A stretch of 64,000 bases of DNA. It comes from Antedon mediterranea (Eukaryota > Echinodermata > Crinoidea > Comatulida > Antedonidae). Positions 1 through 10,620 of this stretch are shown in pieces. The notes under the pieces are model-generated. The model saw nothing but the letters and a program-made list of their open reading frames with translations. It made no database searches and had not been told where the DNA came from. Location: positions 124,001 to 188,000 of the forward strand of contig NC_092679.1 in the NCBI RefSeq assembly GCF_964355755.1, read 5' to 3'. Positions within the stretch are counted from its first letter, which is position 1. Each line of letters opens with the position of its first letter. Made by a program: the position numbers and the translations under genes.

Positions 1-293
1 ACATAGAAGTTTACCATTCTGTTTTTGCAAAAGACCCTTTTACATAAATCATAACAAAATAAACAGAAACATAAATAAAAGTAAAAGAGGAACGTCATTT
101 CCTATTATATAAGTGTTGTTCATCAGCATAGTAAAGGTTGTATACATTATCAACTCATAAATAGTTCGTCTTTCATTACTTCTTAAAGGTATATTTTTAG
201 CAGTTTTTATTATTTTACTTACCTCAATAGATTGTATATAATATGATGTGTATTTCTGTGCATGTATCATTATTTTATTTGTATACATTTTAG

Positions 294-452
294 GATTATA
301 CTAGTGGAAAGATGTTAACTGGCGAAATTAAGAAGGTACTTATCGAGGTCTTGCAGGAAGTGGTAGCAACTCATCAAGAAAATAGAAAGTTAGTCACACC
401 TGAAATCATCAAAGAGTTTATGACACCAAGAAAGCTTAAGTATACATTCTGA
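294..452 (+). CDS. WARS1: Tryptophanyl-tRNA synthetase, cytoplasmic (last coding exon)
   Basis: Partial gene: only the final coding exon lies in the window, the rest is to the left. The enzyme charges tRNA-Trp with tryptophan in the cytosol. After a 3' splice site ending at 293, the frame reads [14 protein letters not shown] at its start and [12 protein letters not shown] before TGA (450-452), about 52 residues. This matches the animal WARS1 C-terminus nearly word for word: the human protein has the same DYTSG...MLTGE...KEFMTPRKL pattern as I recall it. The exon begins in phase 0. A possible poly(A) signal AATAAA lies at 670-675. The annotated short minus-strand reading frame overlapping 49-288 is not supported and is intron sequence. 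Confidence 0.9.
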   Translation, partial: DYTSGKMLTGEIKKVLIEVLQEVVATHQENRKLVTPEIIKEFMTPRKLKYTF

Positions 453-2088
453 ACTAATACACTCTATCTTAACTGTTTATGTGGATATTATTATAGGTCT
501 TTTACTAACATTAATTTAATGAATATATTATAAGGGAAAGCATTCATTGTGTTAAAATTGAGGCACAAGCATAATTAAAATCATCTATTAGTGATGCTAG
601 AGTGAATTTTATTTCTTTTTTATAAAATCATCTGGTATATGAAAAATAACTGCAGTGAAAACATATTGAAATAAATTATGTTATTAAACATTTAAAAAAA
701 ATAAATGTTTACTTTTATATTAATTTGATAATTATTTTTTAGCAGATTGTGTTTAAATTTACAATTGTTGAAAATAAAATTATGTAATTCATCAATCAAA
801 ACTGAAAAATAAAAGGGTTTTCTCAATTACTAAATATGACCTTACTTAGTCCATGCTTAGTCTAAGTAAGTCTTGCTGACGTCAATATATTGAATAATCT
901 TTTTTTGGTTTGCTAATATCTACTCAGCTAATACTGCTGATATATCTCAAGCTTTATTTTTATATACACTGTCTAATGAAACAGATGTCTGTAAATTGTT
1001 CTGTATGGATCATTAAACTGGGATATTCTATTAATCCAAACCAGGATGTTGTGACTTTTATTATTATTGACAGAAGTAATTTATTCACTGATCAAAAAAA
1101 ATTGTCCTTATGTATCCATCAAGTTGGCTACATTAAAATATTTATAGCACTATTATAGAGCATACATTATTACACTGTCCTTGTATATCCATCTACATCC
1201 TAAACATTACTTTTATTAGATGTTTAAGTACAGCAGATCATGTTTGAATTTTACAAAAATTGATAATTTCTGTCTCATTATGATGAAGATGATGAATGAA
1301 TTGGTCGCAGCGACAGTGATTAATATTCCAAGTTTATTCGCTACTATATTATTAATTTATCTACTAAAAATAATGTGAAGTGCTTATCTATAATATTTAA
1401 CAGTGGTACCACTACTTATTTTAGATGTACTGGCTTTATTGAATTGAATGATTTATTTATTACGAGAGGTACTAGTGTTTTTATTACAGCAGACTTTATT
1501 ATTACATGCTGTATATATCCTGTAAATCGGATTAAATGTTATTTATCATTTCTTTGATTACAACTACATAAAACAAAACATGTATCAATCAATTTTGTGA
1601 TAAATTGTAATTTTTTTTATATATATAATCTTAAATGTTTTTGTGGATTGTGACTCTTGATAAATATGTAATGTAATACAAATTATACCTAACAAGTCGC
1701 GAGTAAAGTGTAAATAAATATAAAATGAGAGATTAGCATTTTGACATGAACTATGTTAACGTACCATATTCAGAATATGAAAATCGGTACATGACGCTGC
1801 TGCACAGTTATCACGTGAGCAGTGTTATAATTATCACGTTCAATATATCATGTTGATCCATTCCAAATTGAGTTTATTTTTAGAATATAAACAATTTAGT
1901 CAAAACAATTTCGAAAATGTTGGAAAATTAGGGATTAATGGTGACGTAATAACGTAGATTTCCGCCGTCCTGCGGTATAAAACAGATTTGAAAATTGGAG
2001 CTACGTACGTTGACATTGGTTATTATTCCATCCAAAGTACGGTTCCATTTGTAACGCCTCATGTTGGTGCTGGTCTTTGCGGTGACGT
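453..2088. other. WARS1 3' UTR and intergenic DNA
   Basis: AT-rich sequence after the WARS1 stop. Several AATAAA-like signals are present (for example 670-675). Short open frames at 910-1158 and 1375-1557 have no recognisable motif, no splice context and skewed composition, so I call nothing coding here. Confidence 0.6.
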
Positions 2089-2224
2089 AAAGCTCTGTCT
2101 ACACTATCAAACTTTATGTAATGTGCCCATATATGGACATGATGATGTCATATAACAACCATATTTGGGCATATCACTACCATATTTGGGCACATAAGAC
2201 TTTGATATTGTAGACAGAGCTTAA
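2089..2224. mobile_element. Short TIR element (MITE), 'CTCTGTCTACACTATC' family, copy 1
   Basis: Ends are inverted copies: AAGCTCTGTCTACACTATC at the left and the reverse complement of the same word at the right, with TAA/TTAA-like flanks. The interior contains ATATATGGACATGATGATG and repeats of the CCATATTTGGGCA type and no coding potential. Five further copies occur in this window (43066, 43484, 43782, 59266, 59525). Non-autonomous; the superfamily is not certain. Confidence 0.8.
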
Positions 2225-2260
2225 AGCCATCCTCTCGGCTTTGAGTTTCATTGATTGATA

Positions 2261-3012
2261 TAGTAGAGGCTATATATGGTTTGACCTTGAAAAAAATCTA
2301 ATAAAAGGTCTTTTGGTATTTTCTTGTAGCTTTAGGTGTCAATAATTACCAAAAAATTTTTGCAGCCTTCTAGTTGCTGCGTTAGTGAGATATTGAGGGT
2401 CAAAGGTCAGTGACCTTTTTGTGGCATTTGATGGCTCATAACTCCTCAACTCCTGGGTTTAAAAAGACAAATGTGGTTTCTACATCTATGTTTTAGTGGT
2501 CAAACAACAAAATAAAGTTTTTTCAAATTTCGGGTTACTTGTGCCATTGGTCAGATAGTCGGGTCAAAGGTCATTGACCTTTATTCATTAATAACTACTG
2601 CTAGTGTAGGACCTGAGTAAGATTTGTATGCATTCAATTTAGGAGAGAATATCTCAACTGTTATAGGATAATTTGACCCCAAGGAACAACATGGGATATG
2701 TGTCAAATTCATTATCTGGGGCGAACATGCCCAAAATTGGGGTCAAGGGTTAGAAATGTGTGGTTCTTATATCTCGACAACCACTTGTCATACAGATTTG
2801 CTTTTGGTGTCAAATTGTTCAGAATATACATATTTATATTCGGTCTAACACAACTTTTACCCAAAAAAATGACCGGAAATGCTTTTACTGACCTTTGACC
2901 AAAAAACACATTTTCGGGTTAAATTATTATTTAAAATGTCAATGGACACACTTTGCTACCCAACTTGTATTTAATTATGTGATGTTATTTTTGGAAAATA
3001 TGCATATTTTAT
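2261..3012 (+). repeat. Left inverted arm of the foldback element
   Basis: About 750 bp that reappears inverted in 4155-4318 plus 5730-6382. It carries GGTCAAAGGTCA-type motifs near 2400, 2573 and 2888. Relative to the right arm, about 40 bp next to GTGTCCATTGACATT is missing on this side. The open frames at 2698-2898 and 2712-2909 are repeat-derived and not genes. Confidence 0.8.
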
Positions 3013-3099
3013 TAAATTTAGACAAAAATGAGTATAAATTAATGTAAGTTTATTTTGGGTGAAATAATTCTAGCGTTGTAATGAAATATTTGGTATAAA

Positions 3100-4154
3100 A
3101 AAGGAAAGACTTAATTGTAGTTTATTAAGTTCTTTATTTGGTAGACCAAACAAAATGGCATTGCAGTAGTCTAACCGTGATGTTATTAGTGCATGGACAA
3201 GTTTAATAAGCGAGGAGTGGGTTAAGGATTTGCGAATTGATCTTATGTTACGAAGGTGGTAGGTATCAGATTTACTAATGTTGTTGATATGTCTGGACAT
3301 AATCGTTGCTGAGTCAAATACAACTCCGATGTATCTAACCTCCAACGATGATGTGATTGATGTTTCTAGCAATGGCCAATTTCTTGAAGTGTTTTGAATG
3401 AAGAAATAAGATTTCTGTTTTACCAGGTTAAAAAGAGCATGTTTTTAGTTAGCCAATCCTGAACAGAACATCAACAACACAAGCTTCGATAACCGACTTC
3501 GCCTCATTAAACTCTGCTGGATTAAAGCTGATGTACAGTTGTGTATCATCTGCGTACACATGATATTGGACACAATGTCTCTTAATGATATCACTCATGG
3601 GCGAGATGTAAACTAAAAACAATACTGAACCCAGTATTGATCCTTGAGGAACACCGCATTTCAGGTCGATAGGTGGATTTGACATTACCAATCTGGACCT
3701 GCTGCTTCCTATAGAAGACAAATATGACTTGAACCAATTTAGAGCAGATCCACGGATACCAATAGACGAGAGTCTTGCAATAAGAATGGAATAGTCCATG
3801 GTATCAGAAGCTGCCGACAGGTCGAGGTACACAGAAAAAAGACAATTACCTTTATCCAGAGCTAAAATAATATCATTATGCACCTTGAGAATGGCTGAAT
3901 CTGTACTGTGGTGCTGGTTGAAGAGGGTCGAACAGATTATTGTCGTCAAGAAAATGTATGAGATCTAAAGCAACGCATTTCTCAAGGATCAATTAGATAA
4001 GAAAGTGACATTAGAAATAGAATGAAAATTTGCCATGCAAGTATGATCCAGTGAAGGCTTCTTTAAAATAAATGTAACTAGACCCAACTTCAAATCATCA
4101 GGAAAGGTCGTACCAGTTGATAAAGATAAATTAATAATAATTCTAAATACTGAA
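3100..4154 (-). pseudogene. CR1/Jockey-like LINE reverse transcriptase remnant
   Basis: Degenerate reverse transcriptase on the minus strand. In 3949-3449 the frame shows HHSTDSAIL, a DLSAASDTMD block (family members have Phe where Ser sits, AAFDT), GVPQGSILGSVLF and the catalytic YADDTQLYISF. A second frame (3372-3115) holds the post-RT region RYIGVVFD...SRLDYCNAILFGLP. Upstream (4154-3950) the fragments STGTTFPDDLK and ILKKPSLDHT belong to the same domain in another frame, so at least two frameshifts are present. Both the endonuclease domain and the 3' end are missing. It fills the loop between the inverted arms. Clade assignment rests on motif memory only. Confidence 0.85.
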
Positions 4155-4317
4155 GTCAATTATGCAAATTTTCCATAAAGTTATATTCCTAATTAAAAAT
4201 TTTCGATACAAGTTGGGTAGCAATGGGTAGCATATTGTATATGCTTCCATTTTATACCATACAGTGTGTCCATTGACATTTTAAAGAATAATTTAACCCG
4301 AAAATGTGTTTTTTTTG

Positions 4318-5729
4318 TCATTTTTTCGATCAACCAGCATCGGCCAATAGCTTAAGATCTGCATGGCAACTTGTCAAACAACTCTCAGGGAAGAGATCTC
4401 AAAGTACCTGCATCATGGGAGAGGATCGTCTTCTAGCATGGAAAACTCACTTCCACAAACTACTATCGGTGAAGACTTCAGTGGTAGATGACATGGATAT
4501 CTGCAAAATCTTCAACTTCAACCACCAGATAAGCTCCGAGAAGTTCTCCGAGGCTGAGGTGTCAATTGCCTGCAAACAGATGAAATCTGGCAAAGCACCT
4601 GGTCTTGACGGTCTTCCCATCGAAATATGGAAATTACCTGGCACCCAGAAAGCTCTCACTTCTTTCTGCAATCAAACTCTTGACGGAAACAGGCCATCAG
4701 AATGGGGAATTTTTGGGATCGTTCCTATCCCGAAAAAAGGTGATCTTTCAAAACCAGATAACTACAGGGGTATTTCATTATCACAATTGGCTGCAAAGAT
4801 CTACAATCGTCTGATTTTAAATAGGATACGTCCTGTGATTAATGAAGATCTACTCCCCAACCAGAATGGCTTTCGTCAGGCACGATCAACAACTACGCAC
4901 ATTCTTGCACTGAGGAGAATTGTTGAAGAGGTAAGAACCATCACAAGGAGGCAGTCATTATCTTTATTGACTTTCGCAAAGCCTTTGATTCCATCAATCG
5001 CAACATCATGATGAAGATCCTCTTAGCATACGGCATCCCTCATAAAATTGTAGAAGCCATCAGAGTAATGTATATCAATACATCAGCAGTTGTCCTGACT
5101 CCAGATGGTGAGACTGATTGCTTCAACATCAACTCTGGCGTAACTCTGGCGTACTTCAAGGAGACCCTCTTGCTCCATTCTTGTTTATTGTCTGCCTTGA
5201 CTACGCAATGCGATCAGCAACTACATCATCAGACGGTCTCAACCTCCACCGTAGGCGTAGTAGAAGACATCCAGCTGAAGTACTACCAGACCTGGACTTT
5301 GCCGATGACATCGCCATTCTTGAAGATTCCATACATGCTGCCAAAAATCTACTGCACAGAATTCAACAAGCCACACAAGGTATAGGTTTATACTTAAACA
5401 TCAAGAAGACCCAATTCATACATTTAAACCCCTCATCACCTTCTATAACTCTCGCACTGGATGGATCAGCAATAGAACATCATTCAAAGACGTCACATGG
5501 GCCTGGCCGGTCATGTTATGAGAAGCTCTAAGCCTGCCTCAAGAGTTCTCCTTTGGGAACCAGAAGAGAAAAGGAAGGTGGGAAGACCTCAACTGACTTG
5601 GCTTGACATTCTGTTGAAAGATACCAAACTAGACCTGAGTGAACTGAGAAAGAGCATGCTTGATAGAGATGTGTGGAGACAAATTATCATGGCACCCACT
5701 TAATAGTGGGATGACATTAAGTAAGTAAG
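4318..5729 (+). pseudogene. RTE-like LINE reverse transcriptase remnant (5'-truncated)
   Basis: A plus-strand non-LTR retrotransposon copy inserted in the right foldback arm. Order of blocks: KSGKAPGLDGLPIEIWK, PIPKKGDLSKPDNYRGISL, NQNGFRQARSTTTHIL, then (after a frameshift near 4950) FIDFRKAFDSINR. Next comes a second break caused by an 11-bp tandem duplication (5131-5141 and 5142-5152), then LQGDPLAPFLFIVCLDYAM, DFADDIAILED (catalytic Asp pair near 5298-5309), and after a third break near 5490 the C-terminal GHVMRSS...KVGRPQLTW block ending in TAA at 5701. The tail is AAGTAAGTAAGT, a short tandem 3' end typical of these elements. It cannot encode an active enzyme. Confidence 0.85.
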
Positions 5730-6382
5730 TTTGGTCAAAGGTCAGTAAAAGCATTTCCGGTCATTTTTTGGGGTAAAAGTTGTGTTAGACTGAATATAAA
5801 TATGTATATTCTGAGCAATTTGACACCAAAAGCAAATCTGTATGACAAGTGGTTGTCGAGATATAAGAACCACACATTTCTAACCTTTGACCCCGATTTG
5901 GGCATGTTCGCCCCAGATAGCAAATTTGGCACATATCTTATGTTGTTCCTTGGGGTCTAATTATCCTATAACAGTTGAGATATTCTCTCCTAAATTGAAT
6001 GCATACAAATCTTACCCAGGTCCTAGACTAGCAGTAGTTATTAATGAATAAAAGTCAATGACCTTTGACCCGACTATCTGACCAATGGCACAAGTAACCC
6101 GAAATTTGCAAAAACTTTATTTTGTTGTTTGACCACTAAAACATAGATGTAGACACCACATTTCTCTTTTTAAACCCAGGAGTTGAGGAGTTATGAGCCA
6201 TCAAATGCCACAAAAAGGTCACTGACCTTTGACCCTCAATATCTCACTAACGCAGCAACTAGAAGGCTGCAAAAATTTTTCGGTATTTATTCACACCTAA
6301 AGCTACAAGAAAATACCAAAAGACCTTTTATTAGAATTTTTTCAAGGTTACATAGGATAAATGTCACATATAGCCTGTACTA
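5730..6382 (-). repeat. Right inverted arm of the foldback element (distal part)
   Basis: Inverted copy of 2261-2905. The arm starts again at GGTCAAAGGTCAGTAAAAG, exactly where the left arm predicts it should continue after the LINE. GGTCA/TGACC pairs occur at about 5732, 6057 and 6222. The proximal 160 bp of this arm is at 4155-4318. Confidence 0.8.
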
Positions 6383-6690
6383 ATATTGTTATTGATGTTT
6401 TATTATGTCTTGGAAAAAGAAAGAATAATTCAGAATGGATAGATAACTCAGTAATATATTTGTACTCATTATACATGATTAATTTAACAGCATATTTTAA
6501 ATATTGATCGCTTAAGATTCAGTATATTATATTCAATAAGCAAAATGCAATGGCAATAGAACATTACGCGACTAATATATTATGGAACATTTAAATATAT
6601 AATTTGTTGTGTATAGCACTGCAGGGTTTACCCATATGTCAGAAAGACTTCCCTTTCCCACTCGTATGGAATACGTGGGCTCGCATGAAA
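6383..6690 (-). other. Probable LRRC73 3' UTR
   Basis: AT-rich, no coding potential. A minus-strand AATAAA (plus-strand TTTATT, 6399-6404) lies about 290 nt past the LRRC73 stop and almost touches the foldback boundary at 6382, so the transposon may lie just beyond the transcript end. Confidence 0.5.
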
Positions 6691-9600
6691 TTACAACGTT
6701 TGGTACAATGTTGGAAGTGATGGTCTCGGAGAACTTCGTCTTCGTCCGGCTTTTAATTTCCTAGGTGAATAAAGTCTATCACTATCAAATTGGTCTCGTT
6801 CTTCCCCAGTTTTAGGAGCTCTTTGTCCCGTGAAAGGCCTTTGTAGTTGTAACTTACGTGAATTCAAATCTCTTAATTTCTCACGAGAACTCGAACTATT
6901 TTCTAAGTTATCCTTCTCATCGTCAGCATCATCATTACAACTACATTCATCGTGACTACTCCCTAAACTTTCCCGTCTTGTATGTTTTGGTGATATTACC
7001 TGTCGAGGACTATTTCTACCACCAACGCTAATTCTTTGTACACCATTATCAGACCCATTACCCACACATTTCCCGTCTTTACTTGTGTTTTCTAATTTTC
7101 TACCATCAGTTTCAGAACCGCTAAGATCAGATGAATAACCACTTGCCCCTGGGGCAACTTTCTTTCTAATTGTTGGAAATGAGTTTCTACGTGACGCTGA
7201 ACGGGATCGTTCTTTGCCTTTAGCTCTAGATGCACCAGTACTTAATGACGAAGTCGCTAAACTACTTCTAGGGTAGTTCATTCTAGTAACATCTCCTCCA
7301 GACATTCGCCGTCGTCTGAACGTCCCTCTTGCAAGAGCACAGTGTGTGTCACTATCACTGTCTTTATTTTCGGAGCTAGTAGCAGGGATTTCGTGGACTG
7401 TAACCGATCCTTTGATTGTGTTTAACGTGTCTGTACTAATGTTGTTACCATTTAATAATACTGACGTCAGATCCGTTTGAAAGCAATCCAATAAGTTTTG
7501 CCAAACCTAGAGAAAATTGATTTGATTGTAACTGAATAGATGAATAGGTCTAAATATAATTGAGTTATTGGGAAATAACTTTATTAAATCATTATTAAAT
7601 AACCGTTAATTTGATTAAATCGTACGGTGATTGTAAGAAGTGAAGAACGGTAACGGAAACAAAACCTTGTCTGAAATGTTAAATTTGAGTATAGGCCTAT
7701 AGGCCTATAGCCTACTTTGTTTTTAAAATTGCTCAGAAATATTGGATTGTCCAATGCGTCAAATCGCAAAAGTTCTGTCGTCGTATAGCAGTTTATATAG
7801 AATTTGGTATTTAAAATTACTCATTGATTCTTGCTGGAATTATTTTGCAAACTTGGTTGGGGATTGTTTTTAATCGATATCGCATATTGTTGCTCTAGGC
7901 CTACTGAAAATAATCAGGAAAAAATGATATCGGTTATTGTGACATGAGATTTGATGACACGTCATTGACGTAACTTACCAGCCCTCCTTCTTCCGATATA
8001 CCAGTTCCTTCTAAATCAATTATTTGTAATGTTTTACATGCTGCTGCGGCCACAGCAAACACCCCAGCACCGTAGTCACCAAGTGTGTTATAATCAAGGC
8101 CCAGGTGACGCAATGATGACCTCACCGCGATGGCCGTCGCCAAATGTGCCCATCCCACATTTGTAACTGCATTATTTGCGCTCAACACCAACTCTCTCAA
8201 ACCTACAGAAACAGAATAATAGAACAGTTTGTAATTGTCTTCTAAGGTTGACCAAGGAGAGTGTAATTTCACTCTTCCCTGACAGCATTTAAACTATTTC
8301 AATTCAAACAATAATTTGATTAAAATAAGAAGGACAAAATTCCGAAAAAGCAAAGCTTGTATAAGGCAGCCCATAAAACTAAAAAAAAAAAAGAAAACAG
8401 AACAACACGTGAACCGGAAACAGGACAAAAAAATGAAATGAAGACTTTATTTCTACTTTTACGTGAACACAAATCTTAATGCAATGTCATCATCCGAAAT
8501 GAGTTAATTCACATTGTTTGCTAAAAAATCACATTAAATGACTCAACATTATCGATATGCAGTATCATATTGTCATTTAACAGAAGCAAATTAAGACCTC
8601 GTGATAAAACCGCTCTCCGAATCAATTTCGAGGAGCATTAAAGCATTAACAGCAATCACACTGTCTCCTCGCATGGATAAACATGTATTTATTCAGCTTG
8701 TGTAATGTTCGTTAAAAAAGATGAATCATCCATCAACTTACCTGGTCTAGCGCCGTTGCCTGGCAACATTCGACAAATTAAACGTATGCCTTCGTCGCCT
8801 AGGTTACAGTCTCCGAGATCGAGGGTGCGTATTCCAGGATGAAGACATAATGAGTCTATAAGTAATGTTAAACCTTTATCGCCTAACGGAGTACCATGAA
8901 GGCTAAAAGATTAAATTGAGATAAACGAAATGTAATTAATCAAACGTCTTAAATGTTTTTGGGTTTTAAGAATGACAATCCATATTTTGAAAAGAAATCT
9001 TGAATCGCAGTTACACACTAGAGTCAAACCGTCGATATTAACATTGCCTTATAAATTAGTTAGCTGCCACACGATTGTTTTACAATCATGATTCGTCACC
9101 TATAGGCGATCAGTGACGCGTTAATGAATTTGTTGACGTTCTTTACAACGCAGAATCGAGACATTGGATGCATTATAATACTTTTATACAGTATATTAGT
9201 TCATTTGAAATTTTAACTTGTTATATAATTTATTAAAATATTTATAAAAGATTATATTCGATAATATTGAAATGGTATTAAAGAGTCTTAATTTTCGAAC
9301 TATATTTCATACGATTTGTATGTTGGCCTAGGCCTACAACCTGTTGTAACGTCATCATAATATGTTATATACTTATAAGATGCTATACTATAGTTACGAA
9401 CTCAGTTTAATTCGTTTCGAGGAGAGAAATATAGAAAGACGTACGAAATTGATCAAAATATGCGTAGGCCTACGTAAGCCAAGAATACAGCATTTCTTTT
9501 CCGCGACTGTATTTTGGTCTATTACGTTCATCTACTTCTTACACTGAAGATTACTGTATATTTAAGTTGTTCGTGTATTATGAACGATAACATTATCTGA

Positions 9601-9933
9601 CATTTGTCATCCAGACTGAAGGCCCATTATATGGAGGAAAATATAATTGTTTAATACTTACTGTAAAGATGTAAGTGACCTGTTTTTATTAAGTGCAAGC
9701 GCTAACATCTTAACTCGTTCAAGATCGCATACGACACCAAGATTTAGGTTAAGTTGAGCAACTGTTTTACATTCTGCTAAAGCCTGCATCATTTTTCTGA
9801 AATCTTTATCTCCGACTTGACATCCACTTAGGGATAAAAGACGAACAGAATGTGACCGGAGTGAATCGCATATATCCCTTACTTCTGAAACGGACAGAGA
9901 TTTACCTGATAACTGAACAGATCCCAACAACAT
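6691..9933 (-). CDS. LRRC73: Leucine-rich repeat-containing protein 73
   Basis: Four coding exons: 9933-9662, 8902-8742, 8202-7979, 7506-6691, all with GT...AG borders and phases that close in frame (490 aa). The start reads MLLGSVQLSGKSLSVSEV, followed by EVRDICDSLR..RLLSLSGCQVGD, QLNLNLGV, RTLDLGDCNLGDEGIRLIC, LRELVLSANNAVTNVGW and LGLDYNTLGDYGAG...DLEGTGISEEGG. This is the order of ribonuclease-inhibitor-like leucine-rich repeats seen in human LRRC73 (about 316 aa). The last exon adds about 240 residues rich in Ser, Arg and Asp (SRSASRRNSF, SDLSGSETDGRK) that I do not recognise from the vertebrate protein. Likely a cytosolic scaffold; molecular role unknown. The acceptor before the ATG (exon from 9945) and a donor at 10559-10554 suggest one upstream non-coding exon. 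Confidence 0.88.
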
Positions 9934-10559
9934 CTTGATTCTAGTCTACAAAATGTCCACTCAACTCAATATTTTAATCCTATAAAATATAATGAAGTTA
10001 TAAACATAAATCCAAAACAACAGATCTTAAATTATTAAGCTTACTTTCTTTTCTGTGATTTATTTTTAGTTGGAAATTGAAAGCATATGCCTATACTTGT
10101 GATAATAATAATAATAATAATTAATTGTCGATGATCAGCAGCATATTCAAAAGTATCATGAACGTAGTTCGGAATGTTTATTTTACTTAAACTGGATTAC
10201 TGAATTTTAGCATTTTAACATTAATGTGTGGTGAGATACTGTATTGAAATAAAATATGCATGTTTGATTAATCTATAAAAAAAAGGAATATTTTGTAACT
10301 CTGGAAGTTGTTGGCATAATACGGGTAGTGATCTTCAGGACAGACCTACACAAAACAACACTACGAATAACATTATTCATAAGTTATAACCATTCAGACA
10401 GCAATATTTCGCAATATTATTGACAACGTGCGCTTACTATATACTAGGTTTATTATTTAACCACTAGAATACCTCATTATTTATATCTTTCGTCTGTACA
10501 ATATCGATCACGCATGAGATATCCATAACATGCTGCTCATCTAAAGTAATATAACTTAC

Positions 10560-10620
10560 CTTTTGCCTGAACGACGAATGTGAATAATTATCATCTGTTG
10601 TGAAACATCACTGACAATGA
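10560..10620 (-). promoter_or_regulatory. Probable non-coding first exon / promoter of LRRC73
   Basis: On the minus strand, sequence ending CAGGCAAAAG is followed by GTAAGT (10559-10554), a strong 5' splice site, and the matching acceptor TTTTGTAG precedes the coding exon at 9945. A TTAAATATA-like box lies near 10640-10650 (minus strand). The transcription start is inferred at about 10615-10620. Confidence 0.45.

Larger units (their letters stand above)
2261..6382. mobile_element. 4.1-kb foldback element with nested LINE remnants
   Basis: The outer ends are inverted copies: TAGTAGAGGCTATAT at 2261 and the reverse complement of TAGTACAGGCTATAT ending at 6382. From there about 750 bp of the left arm (2261-3012) matches, inverted, the right arm, which is split in two (4155-4318 and 5730-6382). 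Between the arms lies a minus-strand LINE fragment (about 3100-4154). The right arm is interrupted at the sequence AATGTGTTTTTT by a plus-strand LINE (about 4318-5729). The order of events is inferred: the arms are oldest or coeval with the central LINE, and the plus-strand LINE came later because it cuts a continuous arm. No transposase frame is seen. Confidence 0.8.

Noticed and set aside
2698-2909. Opposed open frames at 2698-2898 and 2712-2909
   Set aside because: Both lie in the foldback arm and reappear inverted at 5735-5932; repeat-derived, no protein family.
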